Shown here: positions 35,391 to 44,109 of the stretch, one piece after another
Layout: each line of letters opens with the position of its first letter
Numbering within the stretch: position 1 is the stretch's first letter
Assembly (NCBI GenBank): GCA_024635475.1
Contig: JAGXIW010000002.1
Coordinates: 20,919 to 84,918, forward strand
DNA: 64,000 nt
Origin: a bacterium
Lineage (GTDB): Bacteria; Patescibacteriota; Gracilibacteria; BD1-5; UBA6164
Reading direction: 5' to 3'
Translations under genes and position numbers: made by a program
Notes under the pieces: model-generated
The model's database searches: none
What the model was told of the DNA's origin: nothing
Seen by the model: the letters and a program-made list of their open reading frames with translations, nothing else

Positions 35391-36440
35391 TTATAAATCA
35401 ATAATAAAATTTCAAATATCTCTATTTAATATATTCTTAATAGATGTTATTATGACTTGTTTATTAGATATTTCATTTAAAAGGAGTAATTCATGTTTTT
35501 CATCAAGTTCACTAAATAAATCATCAATCAAAAATATAGTTTCTTTATTTGTATTTTCTTCTATGAATCTAGTTTCAATTATTTTTAATCCCAATATTAC
35601 ACTTTTTGTTTCTCATCTAGATGCAAAATTTATCAAAGGAAATCAATCCAAAATAATCTGAAAATCATCAACATGAGGTCATATATGAGTATTTCAAATT
35701 ATGATATCTCTATCTAAATTTTTAATTAAATAGTTTTCTATACTTGTTTCTATATTATTTAAATCTATTTTTGTTATATAGTTAAATTGGAGATTATCTA
35801 TTTTTAATCACAATAATTCTTTCAAGATTCATATTTTATTCTCAAAATAAGAGTTTATTTTTAATCTGTAATTGTATATTTCTCTAGATTTTTGTATCAA
35901 AGCCTTATCCCAAAATATTATTTCTCTTTTTTCACATTTTCATTCCTTTATACTTTTTAATAATTTATTTCGATTTTTTACTATGTTTTTATAATCTTTA
36001 TTTATTTTGTCATATCATTCAAATGAGTTTGAAAGTATATCATCCAAAAAATCTCTTCTATAACTTGGAGAGAGGTACATCATATTCATATCCATAGGCT
36101 TGAAAATAACTACTTTTTCAAGTAATTCATTGAATTTCTTTTTAGTAGTTTTTTTTCAATTTATAAGTAGATTTTTAGAATTATTTTCTTTATCATAAGA
36201 TATCCCAAACTTATCTCAATTATCTTTTTCTATTTCTATATATGAAAAATTTTCTTTATTTTTTATTAGATTAGAAATCTCTTTGTTCAATATATTTCTT
36301 TGATATATTAAACTTATTGCCTCAAGTATATTGGTTTTTCATACTCAATTATTTCCTAAAATAAAGTTTTTATTTTCAGTAAAAAAAAATTCTTTGTTTT
36401 CAAAATTTCTAAAATTTTTTAATTTGAGTGATTTAAACAT
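35391..36440 (-). CDS. recF: DNA replication/repair protein RecF
   Basis: 349 residues, usual length. RecF loads RecA at gaps with RecO and RecR. Start MFKSLKLKNFRNFEN, Walker A ILGNNGVGKTNILEAI, SPSYRRDFLDDIL, IGPHVDDFQIIL, signature region FASRGETKSVILGLKI and Walker B IFLIDDLFSELD all fit. It begins 4 nt after gatC on the same strand, so the two are translated from one mRNA. LexA at 62018 shows an SOS circuit exists. Confidence 0.95.
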
Positions 36441-36444
36441 ATTT

Positions 36445-36735
36445 TTATTTCATAATATTTCAAAGAGCAATTTGTCATGCTATAATCTTGTTTTTAGAAC
36501 ATCTTAGTAATTCAGTTGGATTAGCTGTTGTTTTAGTATTTTTTGCTTTGTATTGATTGATATTTTTATTTTTTGTAACTGATATAGTAGTAATAACTCA
36601 AGTTGTATCTATTTCATTTAATACTTTTATATATCATAGTATAGAATTTAAATCATGCTCAATTTTATCTCAAACTGGAGGTAACTTTGCTAAATTCTTT
36701 GTAATTTTTTTAATTTGGTCTTGTGTTATACTCAT
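36445..36735 (-). CDS. gatC: Asp/Glu-tRNA amidotransferase subunit C
   Basis: 96 residues. GatC folds with GatA and GatB to make Gln-tRNA(Gln) or Asn-tRNA(Asn). Recognisable blocks: ITKNLAKLPPVGDKIEHDLN, SILGYIKVLNEIDTTGV and the late ELLRCSKNKIIAGQ. The family is short and variable, so the call rests on these helices and length. Its operon partner is recF, an unusual pairing. Confidence 0.78.
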
Positions 36736-36865
36736 TTTTGAATAGAATTATATTTATAATATACTGTTATGAGTTAGTCAGTAATTATTTATCAGAATAA
36801 ACTGATAATTTTATAATGTTAACTCATAATTATAGTATATTTTTAATTTTTAAAAAATCAAACAA

Positions 36866-37195
36866 ATGTCTTTTTTTGAAGAAGTAAAAAAAACATTTTT
36901 AAATAAAGAAGAAATTTTTAATCTAAGATATATTTCATCAAAATACTTGTTTTTGTTTATGAGTTTGGTGTTTTTTTTAGATTATTATTTTATTGCAAAT
37001 AAATTTTTTCATTTGTACCTTATAGAAACTTTACCAATAGTATACATAGCATTTTTATTTTCTTTTTTCTTATATTCATCTTTTTTAGTAGCTAGTTTTT
37101 TTTCAAATATATCAAAATCTAAATTAATTATTATATTTTTATCGCTTTTTTGTATAACTTCTATTTTTAGTATTCCTTTTATATTTCCAAAATAA
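36866..37195 (+). CDS. Small membrane protein, 109 aa
   Basis: Soluble N-terminus (FFEEVKKTFLNKEEIFN) followed by three hydrophobic segments ending in FPK. Contains no glycine, so the code change does not affect it. Unknown function. The lipoprotein gene starts 10 nt after its stop, suggesting an operon of two envelope proteins. Confidence 0.65.
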   Translation: MSFFEEVKKTFLNKEEIFNLRYISSKYLFLFMSLVFFLDYYFIANKFFHLYLIETLPIVYIAFLFSFFLYSSFLVASFFSNISKSKLIIIFLSLFCITSIFSIPFIFPK

Positions 37196-37205
37196 TATTT
37201 TTAAT

Positions 37206-37772
37206 ATGATAAAAAAAATAATTTTAGTAATTTTATTATTATTATCTATTAGTTCTTGTAGTGAAAGTATTGATGTAGTTAATGATAGTTCATTAATTAC
37301 ACATGATTGAAATGGTTTCACTTTAGATATACCTTCAACTTGGGATGTTATGGACTTAAATAATACTTGATCTATAGTCTTACCAAATCCAAGAGATTGA
37401 ATTATAGAATTGGTTGTCTCATCAAAAGAAGAAAAAAATTGATTTATAAATAATTTGATAGTTTTATCCAAAGATTTAGAAGAGACAACAACTTCTTATG
37501 ACTTTATTACAAGAAATAATCCAAGAAATTATAAATGATATGAATATTATTATGAAGATACTGTTAAAGATTTTGAATTTAGTGATGGTGAAAAATCTAA
37601 ATTGTATATTTTTTTAGCTAAATACAACAAAGACAATGATAAGCTAAAATTTATACAAACAGCCAGAGTTTGTAATGAAAAAAAATCTTTTTTCTTGACA
37701 ATAGGGTTGTCTCTGGATATAAATGACACCGCAAAGTATGAAGATATATTTAAAAGTTTTAAATGTAACTAA
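37206..37772 (+). CDS. Lipoprotein of unknown function
   Basis: 188 residues. The signal sequence MIKKIILVILLLLSISSC ends in a lipobox-like ISSC, so the mature protein begins at Cys18 and is lipid-anchored outside the membrane. The mature part (GFTLDIPSTWDVMDL... ARVCNEKKSFFLTIGLSLD... KSFKCN) resembles PsbP/DUF1795-like small beta-alpha domains, with two cysteines that might pair. Followed by tRNA-Cys. Confidence 0.72.
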
Positions 37773-37785
37773 TTAAAGTAAATTT

Positions 37786-37859
37786 GGTGCCATAGCAAAG
37801 TGGTTATGCACGGGTCTGCAACACCCTTCACACCAGTTCGAACCTGGTTGGCACCTCCA
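37786..37859 (+). tRNA. trnC: tRNA-Cys (anticodon GCA)
   Basis: Seven-bp acceptor stem GGTGCCA/TGGCACC, anticodon loop CTGCAAC with GCA at its centre, T-arm CCAGTTCGAACCTGG, discriminator T and an encoded CCA end. 74 nt. It is followed by a perfect 42-bp palindrome and then the probable island. Confidence 0.93.
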
Positions 37860-37867
37860 AAAATATT

Positions 37868-37909
37868 ATAAAACAAAAATCTAGTTTATAAACTAGATTT
37901 TTGTTTTAT
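37868..37909. terminator. Perfect 42-bp palindrome, terminator of tRNA-Cys
   Basis: A 21-bp arm ATAAAACAAAAATCTAGTTT plus one base is followed directly by its exact reverse complement. The left flank and arm (24 bp from 37863) recur identically at 42029-42052, and a looser version is at 38422-38460. It works as a bidirectional terminator and marks the left edge of the probable island. Confidence 0.85.
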
Positions 37910-37936
37910 TGAAAATCACTTAATGTTGTTTATGGA

Positions 37937-38224
37937 TTAGATATGCAGTAAATTTTCAATAGCTTTTTGAACATGAAAACTTATATTATCAGTAATAGAC
38001 TGGATTTCTTTTTCATCTACAACTTTAAACCATTCTCGACCTGCATATTTTGCTATTGTACCATCATTTTCTAGCATCCATAATGGGGTCCCTTTATTTC
38101 ATACAGTAATAGAATCTTGACTAGGTGAAACATAGAAATCACCAGCTTTATGTATTTTAATTCCTGTAGAGGTAGGATCTACTTCAACAGAATCAAGTCT
38201 ATCTCTAAGTTCTTGGTAACTCAT
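37937..38224 (-). CDS. Hypothetical protein, 95 aa
   Basis: Soluble, start MSYQELRDRLDSVEVDPTST, with a beta-rich middle (GDFYVSPSQDSITVGNKGTP, then LWMLENDGTIAKYAGREWF). Five of its six glycines use GGN and one TGA, unlike the TGA-rich genes outside the island. Not recognised. A 234-nt gap with only a hairpin separates it from the Imm-5-like gene. Confidence 0.6.
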
Positions 38225-38421
38225 TTAGTTAATTTTAAAAATTAAATTGTATATTTATTTTAACATATTAATTTAAAATTCACAAAAAATTGAGACTCTT
38301 TCTATGAAATTGTAAAAATTTCATAGATATTTTTAACTCTTTTAGAATTAAATATCAAATATCTATTTAAAGGCTCAAAGTTGGATTGTTTCACATTATG
38401 GACCTCTCCAACTATACTAAA

Positions 38422-38460
38422 AAATAAAAATCTAGTTATTTACAAACTAGATTTTTATTT
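38422..38460. terminator. Hairpin related to the tRNA-Cys palindrome
   Basis: AAATAAAAATCTAGTT pairs with AACTAGATTTTTATTT across a 7-nt loop. The Imm-5-like stop codon lies inside its right arm. The 35 nt upstream (GGACCTCTCCAACTATAC) loosely resembles the tRNA-Cys 3' end and flank, possibly a worn duplicate. Confidence 0.7.
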
Positions 38461-38956
38461 ATTTTCTTAATTTATAAGCTTTTTGGAAACTCGTATTCCA
38501 AGATTTGGATTTCATTTCTCTTGAAGAAAGTACAAGTTCTTTTATTTTATTTGGTAATATATCTTCTTGATATTTTTTTTCTTCTTCGAAAGATTTTCAT
38601 TCAAAAATTATTGCTTTGAGAGAATATTCTGCTCAACCTGGTGCATGGTCTGCCATATGGGCTGTAGAGACAGCATGTCAGGTAGCACGAGCAATCGCAA
38701 TTTGTGTTGGATTAGTTAATTTTCTTGCAAGTGCAATAACATCAAAAGCAGCATTTCTGGCATCACCCACAGTTGCATTACCTTCCTCCCATCTAGTAGC
38801 TATCTCAAGTGCATATATAATACATCAATCTATATATTCACCATATAAGGGTAAGACATGTCTGACACAATCGCAAGACCATTTTATCAAAAGTTTATGT
38901 TGCTCTTTTGTTAGAGGTCCACCCCTATGTTCAGCTACAAAGCGGTTATCTCGCAT
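38459..38956 (-). CDS. Imm-5-like putative immunity protein
   Basis: 165 residues. The all-helical pattern KWSCDCVRHVLPLY, YALEIATRWEEGNATVGDAR, NAAFDVIALARKL and ATGHAVSTAHMADHAPGGA is characteristic of the proteins annotated as putative immunity protein/Imm-5-like in Firmicutes and Actinobacteria. No toxin gene adjoins it, so an immunity role is unproven. Glycine codons are mixed GGN and TGA. It seems to be part of the acquired island and lies between a hairpin and the first 47-bp repeat. Confidence 0.68.
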
Positions 38957-38981
38957 TTTTTTGGATATTATGATTTAAAAT

Positions 38982-39028
38982 AAATGATTAATCCTGTTAT
39001 ACCTATTTTTATAATATTTTTAAATTTT
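38982..39028. repeat. 47-bp direct repeat, left copy
   Basis: Begins AAATGATTAATCCTGTTATA and matches 39610-39656 at 44 of 47 positions in the same orientation. The pair brackets the DUF1801 gene. Confidence 0.85.
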
Positions 39029-39132
39029 AATTAAACCAATTATTAGAATAAATCAATTGAATAAGCAAATAAAATATTTTGTCATAAGAATTTAGCTATT
39101 TTTTCATTTATTCAATATTTTTTTACCTTTTA

Positions 39133-39498
39133 TTATTTAGATTCATTTTCTTCTACTCGATATTTTACAATTTTCTTTATCAAATCAAAGGGTATAGGCT
39201 TATCAAGAGGAAATTGAATTGTCCCTTTTGAGGTTTTATATTCGGATAATTCATCTTTGAAGTTATCTATTACTGATGGTGTCGGAAAAAATCCTATATG
39301 TTTTTTGAATGCAGCAAAGAATACTAAATGTTTTCCGTTTATATCAAAAGTCGGTATGCCATAACTAATTGTTTCTATGGCTTTTGGAGCAGATTTCTTG
39401 ATAACTTGTCTAAACTTTACCAAAATCAATTGGATGTCCTTTGGAAATCTTGAAATATACTCATCAATAGAAATTTTATTTGGTTCAGTTGAATGCAT
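39133..39498 (-). CDS. DUF1801 (YdhG/frataxin-like) protein
   Basis: 121 residues. SIDEYISRFPKDIQLILVKF, then KSAPKAIETISYGIPTFDI, GKHLVFFAAFKKHIGFFPTP and KGTIQFPLDKPIPFDLIKKI define this family, whose structure is frataxin-like; function is uncertain. It has no TGA codon at all: all five glycines are GGN, so it would be translated the same under the standard code. That, and the 47-bp repeats on either side, mark it as a recent arrival. Confidence 0.9.
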   Translation of the reverse strand: MHSTEPNKISIDEYISRFPKDIQLILVKFRQVIKKSAPKAIETISYGIPTFDINGKHLVFFAAFKKHIGFFPTPSVIDNFKDELSEYKTSKGTIQFPLDKPIPFDLIKKIVKYRVEENESK

Positions 39499-39609
39499 AT
39501 ATTGATATTATACAAGAAATAAATAAATCTTTCGAGGATATTTAGAGAAATATTTTTGAATTGTGTATAAATAGCTTTTATATGAACTAAATTTATCTTC
39601 ATTACATAT

Positions 39610-39656
39610 AAATGCTTAATCCTTTTATACCTATTTTTATAATATTTTCAAATTTT
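39610..39656. repeat. 47-bp direct repeat, right copy
   Basis: Begins AAATGCTTAATCCTTTTATA; three mismatches to 38982-39028. With the left copy it encloses a 581-bp segment holding only the DUF1801 gene. Confidence 0.85.
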
Positions 39657-39773
39657 CATAAAAAATAATTACTTAATAATTATAATTTATAAGAGTTATC
39701 ATAGCTACTTTTTTAGTTTTTAACATATTATTAATAAATTGTTTTGTGATTATTGAAAAAATATATATAATCG

Positions 39774-39810
39774 ATATATTACATTGATAGTCATAGTAAT
39801 ATTTCATATA
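39774..39810 (+). promoter_or_regulatory. Sigma-70-type promoter with overlapping palindromic operator for padR
   Basis: -35 TTGATA at 39782-39787, 17-nt spacer, -10 TATAAT at 39805-39810, close to the bacterial consensus. An inverted repeat ATATTAC-N13-GTAATAT (39774-39800) spans the -35 box, where a PadR dimer could bind and repress its own operon. Confidence 0.6.
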
Positions 39811-39861
39811 ATACAAATATGAAGGTGGTTATATAAGCAATAAAAAAATAAATCTAACAAT

Positions 39862-40194
39862 ATGAGAGATAACAAAATTACATCTGACTTGCTACGAGGC
39901 CATACTGATACTATGATATTACGATTATTATCCAAATCTGACCACTACGGTTATGAGATTGTTAAGTTGATTGCTGAGCATTCGGGTGGTAATTATCAAT
40001 TAAAAGAAGCTACTATGTATTCTAGTGTAGGGAGACTTGAGGCGAATGGTGATATTGAATGGTATTGGGGTGATGAATCACAAGGAGGAAGACGAAAGTA
40101 TTTTAGAATTACAAAAAAGTGAAAGACTACTTATGCCTATAATAAAAGTAATTGGGAGTATGCAAAGTGTATACTTGATAACTTATTTTCTTAA
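39862..40194 (+). CDS. PadR-family transcriptional regulator
   Basis: 110 residues. Winged helix of PadR type: LLRGHTDTMILRLLSKSDHY, GYEIVKLIAEHSGGNYQLKE, ATMYSSVGRLEANGDI and RRKYFRITKKGKTT. Under the standard code it would stop after ITKK; the TGA there stands where PadR proteins have a conserved glycine, so the full-length reading is right. Most other glycines are GGN. It is followed 9 nt later by a pentapeptide-repeat gene with an N-terminal domain typical of PadR-linked membrane partners, a common Firmicutes pairing. Confidence 0.9.
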
Positions 40195-40203
40195 TTTGAT
40201 ATT

Positions 40204-41070
40204 ATGAATGAGAAATTGATAAACTATTTGAATGGAGTTTTTGCTCCGTATGATTGAGTAAAAAGTGTGACTGAGCTAAAGACTGATCTGTTATCTGATT
40301 TGCAGGAAAGATTTAGTGAACTTAAGGCTGAAGGCAAGGATGATAAAGCCGCTTTTGAAATGACAATTGACAGTATCGGTGATATTGAGCAAACAGTGCA
40401 GGAAGTCGCAAACCTTTCTAGTTCTATGAATCGTCAAGTAGTTATAAACTTTAGTGCTAGTAATCTGCCAAAGAGTGATTTTGCTGGGGTCAAGGCTCAT
40501 AATGGAAAGTTTGAAGCAAGCATGTTGCATGGTTCTGACTTCTCTGGTGCAGACCTAACAGGTAGTATATTTAAGATTAGTGATATGGGTGAAGCTAGTT
40601 TTGATTGAGCAAATCTTACCGACTGTAATTTGTCGACCAATGATCTTACAGATGCGAGTTTCAATAAAACCATATTTATCCGCACTCATTTCAATATGTC
40701 GGGGCTAGATGGAGCAAAATTCACAGATGTAAAACTGACTGATGTAAAATTTACCATGACTGATTTAGGAAAAACAATCTTTGAAAATTGTATCTTTGAT
40801 GGTGTTGATTTTAAATATTGTGATTTGCGAGGGATTCGTTTTGATGGGCAAACTTTTATCAGTGTCAAATTTGATAAGACAGCACTGAACAATGCTTCGT
40901 TTAAGGATACAACACTGAGAAATGTGTCATTCGTATCTGCGATTATCTTGTCTAAGAAATATTATCGTGCAGTTAAAACCATTTGTTTTGATGGTGCGAT
41001 TATGGATAAGTTGACTTATGCTTCACTCAAAGGTATGGAGGCAGATTTATCAAAAGTTACTGTTATTTAA
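40204..41070 (+). CDS. Pentapeptide-repeat protein with PadR-associated N-terminal domain
   Basis: 288 residues. Residues 1-~75 (LINYLNGVFAPYDGVKSVTE, then LKTDLLSDLQERFSELKAEG) resemble the helical HAAS/permease-prefix domain often encoded beside PadR regulators. From about residue 95 the chain consists of A(D/N)LxX-type pentapeptides (SDFSGADLTG, ANLTDCNLSTNDLTDASF, AKFTDVKLTDVKF) forming a right-handed beta-helix. Two of roughly 20 glycines are TGA. Likely function unknown; pentapeptide proteins can bind gyrase or act as scaffolds. Higher GC and use of codons such as CTG and GCC suggest transfer. Confidence 0.85.
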
Positions 41071-41180
41071 AAGGAATAGTTGATTTTTTAAATCTAGCAT
41101 ATATAAATAAATATTATTATTGACATAATGGTATAATAGAGTATTATATATTCAAATATATTCCAATCTTAATAATATTT

Positions 41181-41939
41181 ATGAATAAAGAAAGAAAATT
41201 AGATAAATCAAATTCAATAGTATCAAATACACTATGAGTATGAGATGTAGCATCAAAATTGGTAGAAGAATGATTTTATAAAGTAAAAGATATTATTAAT
41301 ATTTATACTTATGGAGATCCTTGACTTAAAAAAGAAGTTACAACTTTTTTTAATGATTTACTTGATCATGCAGGTAATTTAGAACAGCAATTATTGGAAG
41401 CTATTTGTGAGAATGAAATAGTGGATATGGATATGCATGAGAAATATTTATCAGATTGGCATAGCCAAAAATATAGAACACTTATTTATAAAAAAATTTT
41501 ATGACAATGAGATTTAAATGCTTTAAAAACTAAACTAGATTGAACTGAAAAAGATTTATTTTTAGAAATTATTTCAGAATTTTTATTTAGGAAATATAAT
41601 CTTTGATTAATAAAAAAAGAAAATCTTATAAATGTTTTATCTTATTTGTATCCTGAAAAAGACACGGTATATATTAATAACTTAATAAAATGGAATACAG
41701 AATCTGATAGAGATTATATGGTGAAATATAATAAATATGCATTAGAAAATGTTGTTTATGATGATGAATTGTATAAAGAGATTATTGCTGCAAAAAAAAG
41801 ATTAGATAATATGTTGGCTAATTTTACGATGTGATGATCTGATTTTGCTGATTCACATTTATTAAAAAAACATAAAGTCGCTTGATGGGAAAAATATGAT
41901 GAATATTTAAAAAAATATGAAAAAAAGATTGAATATTAA
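41181..41939 (+). CDS. Hypothetical protein, 252 aa
   Basis: Soluble, mostly helical. SNTLGVGDVASKLVEEGFYK opens it, and a middle DLFLEIISEFLFRKYNLGLI block and MLANFTMGGSDFADSHLLKK end follow. Most glycines are TGA, as in resident genes, although it lies within the interval bounded by the 24-bp repeat. Not recognised. Confidence 0.65.
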
Positions 41940-42040
41940 AAAAAATATTATAAAAAATTTAAAGTTTTCTTTAAATTTTAAATAAAAGTATCAAAAAGTA
42001 TAGCCATTCCATAGTATGCAATCTAATTATATTATAAAAC

Positions 42041-42072
42041 AAAAATCTAGTTATTTATAAACTAGATTTTTT
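42041..42072. terminator. Hairpin at the right edge of the probable island
   Basis: AAAAATCTAGTT / AACTAGATTTTT with a short loop. Together with its left flank it repeats the sequence just after tRNA-Cys (24 bp identical, 37863-37886 and 42029-42052). Confidence 0.8.
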
Positions 42073-42139
42073 GAATATTACCTAAAAATATGATATTATT
42101 AATGTAATTTTATATTTTCAATTTCAATGTAATAAGATT

Positions 42140-42655
42140 ATGTACAAACAAGAATTACAAACAAACAATAAAAGTAAATGAATTAATACTAGAGAGTTTA
42201 TTATTGTTCATCATACAGGAACAAAACAGGGGACAATAAAATGAGTTCTAAGAACTATTACAGTTTGAAATGTATCATGTCATTATGTGGTAGATTTTAA
42301 CTGAGATAAATATAAAATATGAAGTACTAACGATATATTATGGCATTGTTGAGTAAGCGAATGGAAAGAAATAAAAAGTATGAATTTTTATTCTATTTGA
42401 ATTGAAGTTATTTGATGAAAGTGAGAAGAATTTCCAAGAGAACAAAGAGTTGCAGTAAGAGAACTTATTCAGCACCTAATGAAAACTTTTAATATTCCAA
42501 AAGAAAATGTACTTAGGCATGCAGATTTAACTTGGGATTGAAGTTCTGAGTGAATTCTTTGGGATTGAAAAAGTAAGAGTCGTAAAACAGATATATCAAA
42601 TTTGTTTTGGAATCATTGATTTAAAAATTGGAAAGAATATCAGGAAAGTTTGTAA
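42140..42655 (+). CDS. N-acetylmuramoyl-L-alanine amidase (Amidase_2/PGRP type)
   Basis: 171 residues, one catalytic domain without a signal peptide. Zinc ligands and catalytic residues are in EFIIVHHTGTKQG, SCHYVVDFNGDKYK, WHCGVSEW, SIGIEVIGG and VLRHADLTWDG. Such T7-lysozyme-like amidases cleave the bond between muramic acid and the peptide stem. Without an export signal it may act on cytoplasmic muropeptides, be released by lysis, or derive from a prophage. Confidence 0.87.
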
Positions 42656-42754
42656 AATTATTATTAAAATAATATTTTATGTATATACTAATCGTGAAAT
42701 TTTTATTAAACAATAAAATTTAAAAATCTTACTTTAAAATATTAAATTAAAAAT

Positions 42755-43306
42755 ATGTTCAAACCAAAAATATGAGAAATTAAACCGGATTTAAAAATTA
42801 ATTGAATACCAGCTCCTTATCCAGTACTAGATGATAATTCTGTAAGAGCATGAGCTTGATTAATGTTTGTTGTATGAATGATAGCTTTAGTATATTCAAT
42901 AACAACACAATCTCTTTTACTTGCTAATATTATAGTACCAATTATTTTGTTGGACTTATTTATCAAAGTTTTTATATGACCAATGTATTCACCTTTTTTT
43001 ATTATCTGAGCATATTTAGTTAGAAATAAAAAACCTGAATGGGTGTGAGCAAGACAAAAGCAATTTGCTTGGATTATCTGATTAGTAATAGCTTCTATAG
43101 TTTTTTGATTCACCTCAATGTTAGGTAAATGTTGACCAGCTATGTTATTATGTTTAGTATGTCTAGTATTTATGTGGGCAGAAGCAGTATTATGAAATTG
43201 TATATGATGTAATGTATATGTATCGCTAAGAAATAAATGATATATCAAAGAAGAAGAATATGCTCCTGTTTGTTCTTGAGGGGCTTGTGAAATAAAAAAA
43301 GACTAA
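42755..43306 (+). CDS. DUF4395 membrane protein
   Basis: 183 residues with four hydrophobic segments. DDNSVRAGAGLMFVVGMIAL, the PMYSPFFIIGAYLVR block and GNCIGCNVYV are family signatures; a short cysteine-containing tail (APVCSGGACEIKKD) follows. DUF4395 proteins often sit near thioredoxin or rhodanese genes, and the conserved cysteine pair suggests a redox role. Its end overlaps the end of the convergent TrmB-like gene by 4 nt. Confidence 0.82.
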
Positions 43307-44043
43307 TTTATATTTTTCCACATATATTCAAATAAAACTCTAAAATTATTTGCTATTTCCTCGTCAGTTATAGATATTGCTACTGAATTATTTTCTTTAA
43401 ATGACATTATACTTACATGATTTGAGCATATTTTTATATCACAAGTAAAGGGGAATAACTTTTCATTAATATTTTTTACAGATCTTAATGCTTCTTTTGA
43501 TTCTTGATTTATTGGATTTTTTGAAGGGCATATAACTCTGTTATATATTTTTCTTTTTTTTCTTTCTGAAATAAAATAATTAACAAAATCAGGGAAAAAA
43601 TCATACATTTCTCAATTATCTTCAAATGAATCTATTGGTTGTTCATAATCTAGTATTTGTTCGTATAATTTTTTCAGTCATTCTTTTCATTGGAAAAAGC
43701 TAACTTTAGGTAAAATTGTTTTTTCGTTTTTTAAAAGATCAAAATATTCTATTGATTCTTTTATATGTTTTTCTTTTTCTATTAATCTTCTTTTATCTTC
43801 TTCAAGTAAACTATTTAATCTTCTAGGTGATTCAGCTGTATATACAAAAGTATCATCTTTTTTTATTGAAAAAATTAAACCTTTTTTTTCAAGTCCTTGA
43901 CATATATATCTAACAGTACTTTTATTTATTTTTGTTCTAGCTGCTAATGTTGAAGCAACCGATGATCATATAGATACTAATTCTGAAAATATAATAATTT
44001 CATTATCATTTAAACCTAGAGATTTAAGAGCTTGATTAATCAT
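43303..44043 (-). CDS. TrmB-like transcriptional regulator
   Basis: 246 residues. The N-terminal winged helix reads SLGLNDNEIIIFSELVSIGS, ASTLAARTKINKSTVRYICQ and GLEKKGLIFSIKKD, as in TrmB proteins, followed by a coiled-coil linker and an effector-like half with FFQGKEGLKKLYEQILDYEQ. Ligand unknown. It is downstream of the GATase/methyltransferase fusion on the same strand (66-nt gap), so it probably controls that gene or senses its product. Confidence 0.75.
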
Positions 44044-44109
44044 ATATATTTTATTATGATATAATAATATTTAAATTTTAATCAAAAAATCTATTAATAC
44101 AAATTAAGA

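Larger units (their letters stand above)
39499..39861. other. 363-nt noncoding region of the island
   Basis: Holds the right copy of the 47-bp repeat (39610-39656), then an AT-rich stretch, and the promoter/operator of the PadR gene (39774-39810). No supported gene. Confidence 0.7.

Noticed and set aside
36471..36745. SecG-like membrane protein on the plus strand
   Set aside because: The hydrophobic plus reading is the complement of gatC, whose helices and operon position are better supported.
38385..38420. Second tRNA gene near 38400
   Set aside because: Only a faint likeness to the tRNA-Cys 3' end; no acceptor pairing or anticodon arm.
42140..42655. Prophage remnant around the amidase
   Set aside because: The enzyme resembles T7 lysozyme but no holin, capsid, tail or integrase gene is adjacent.
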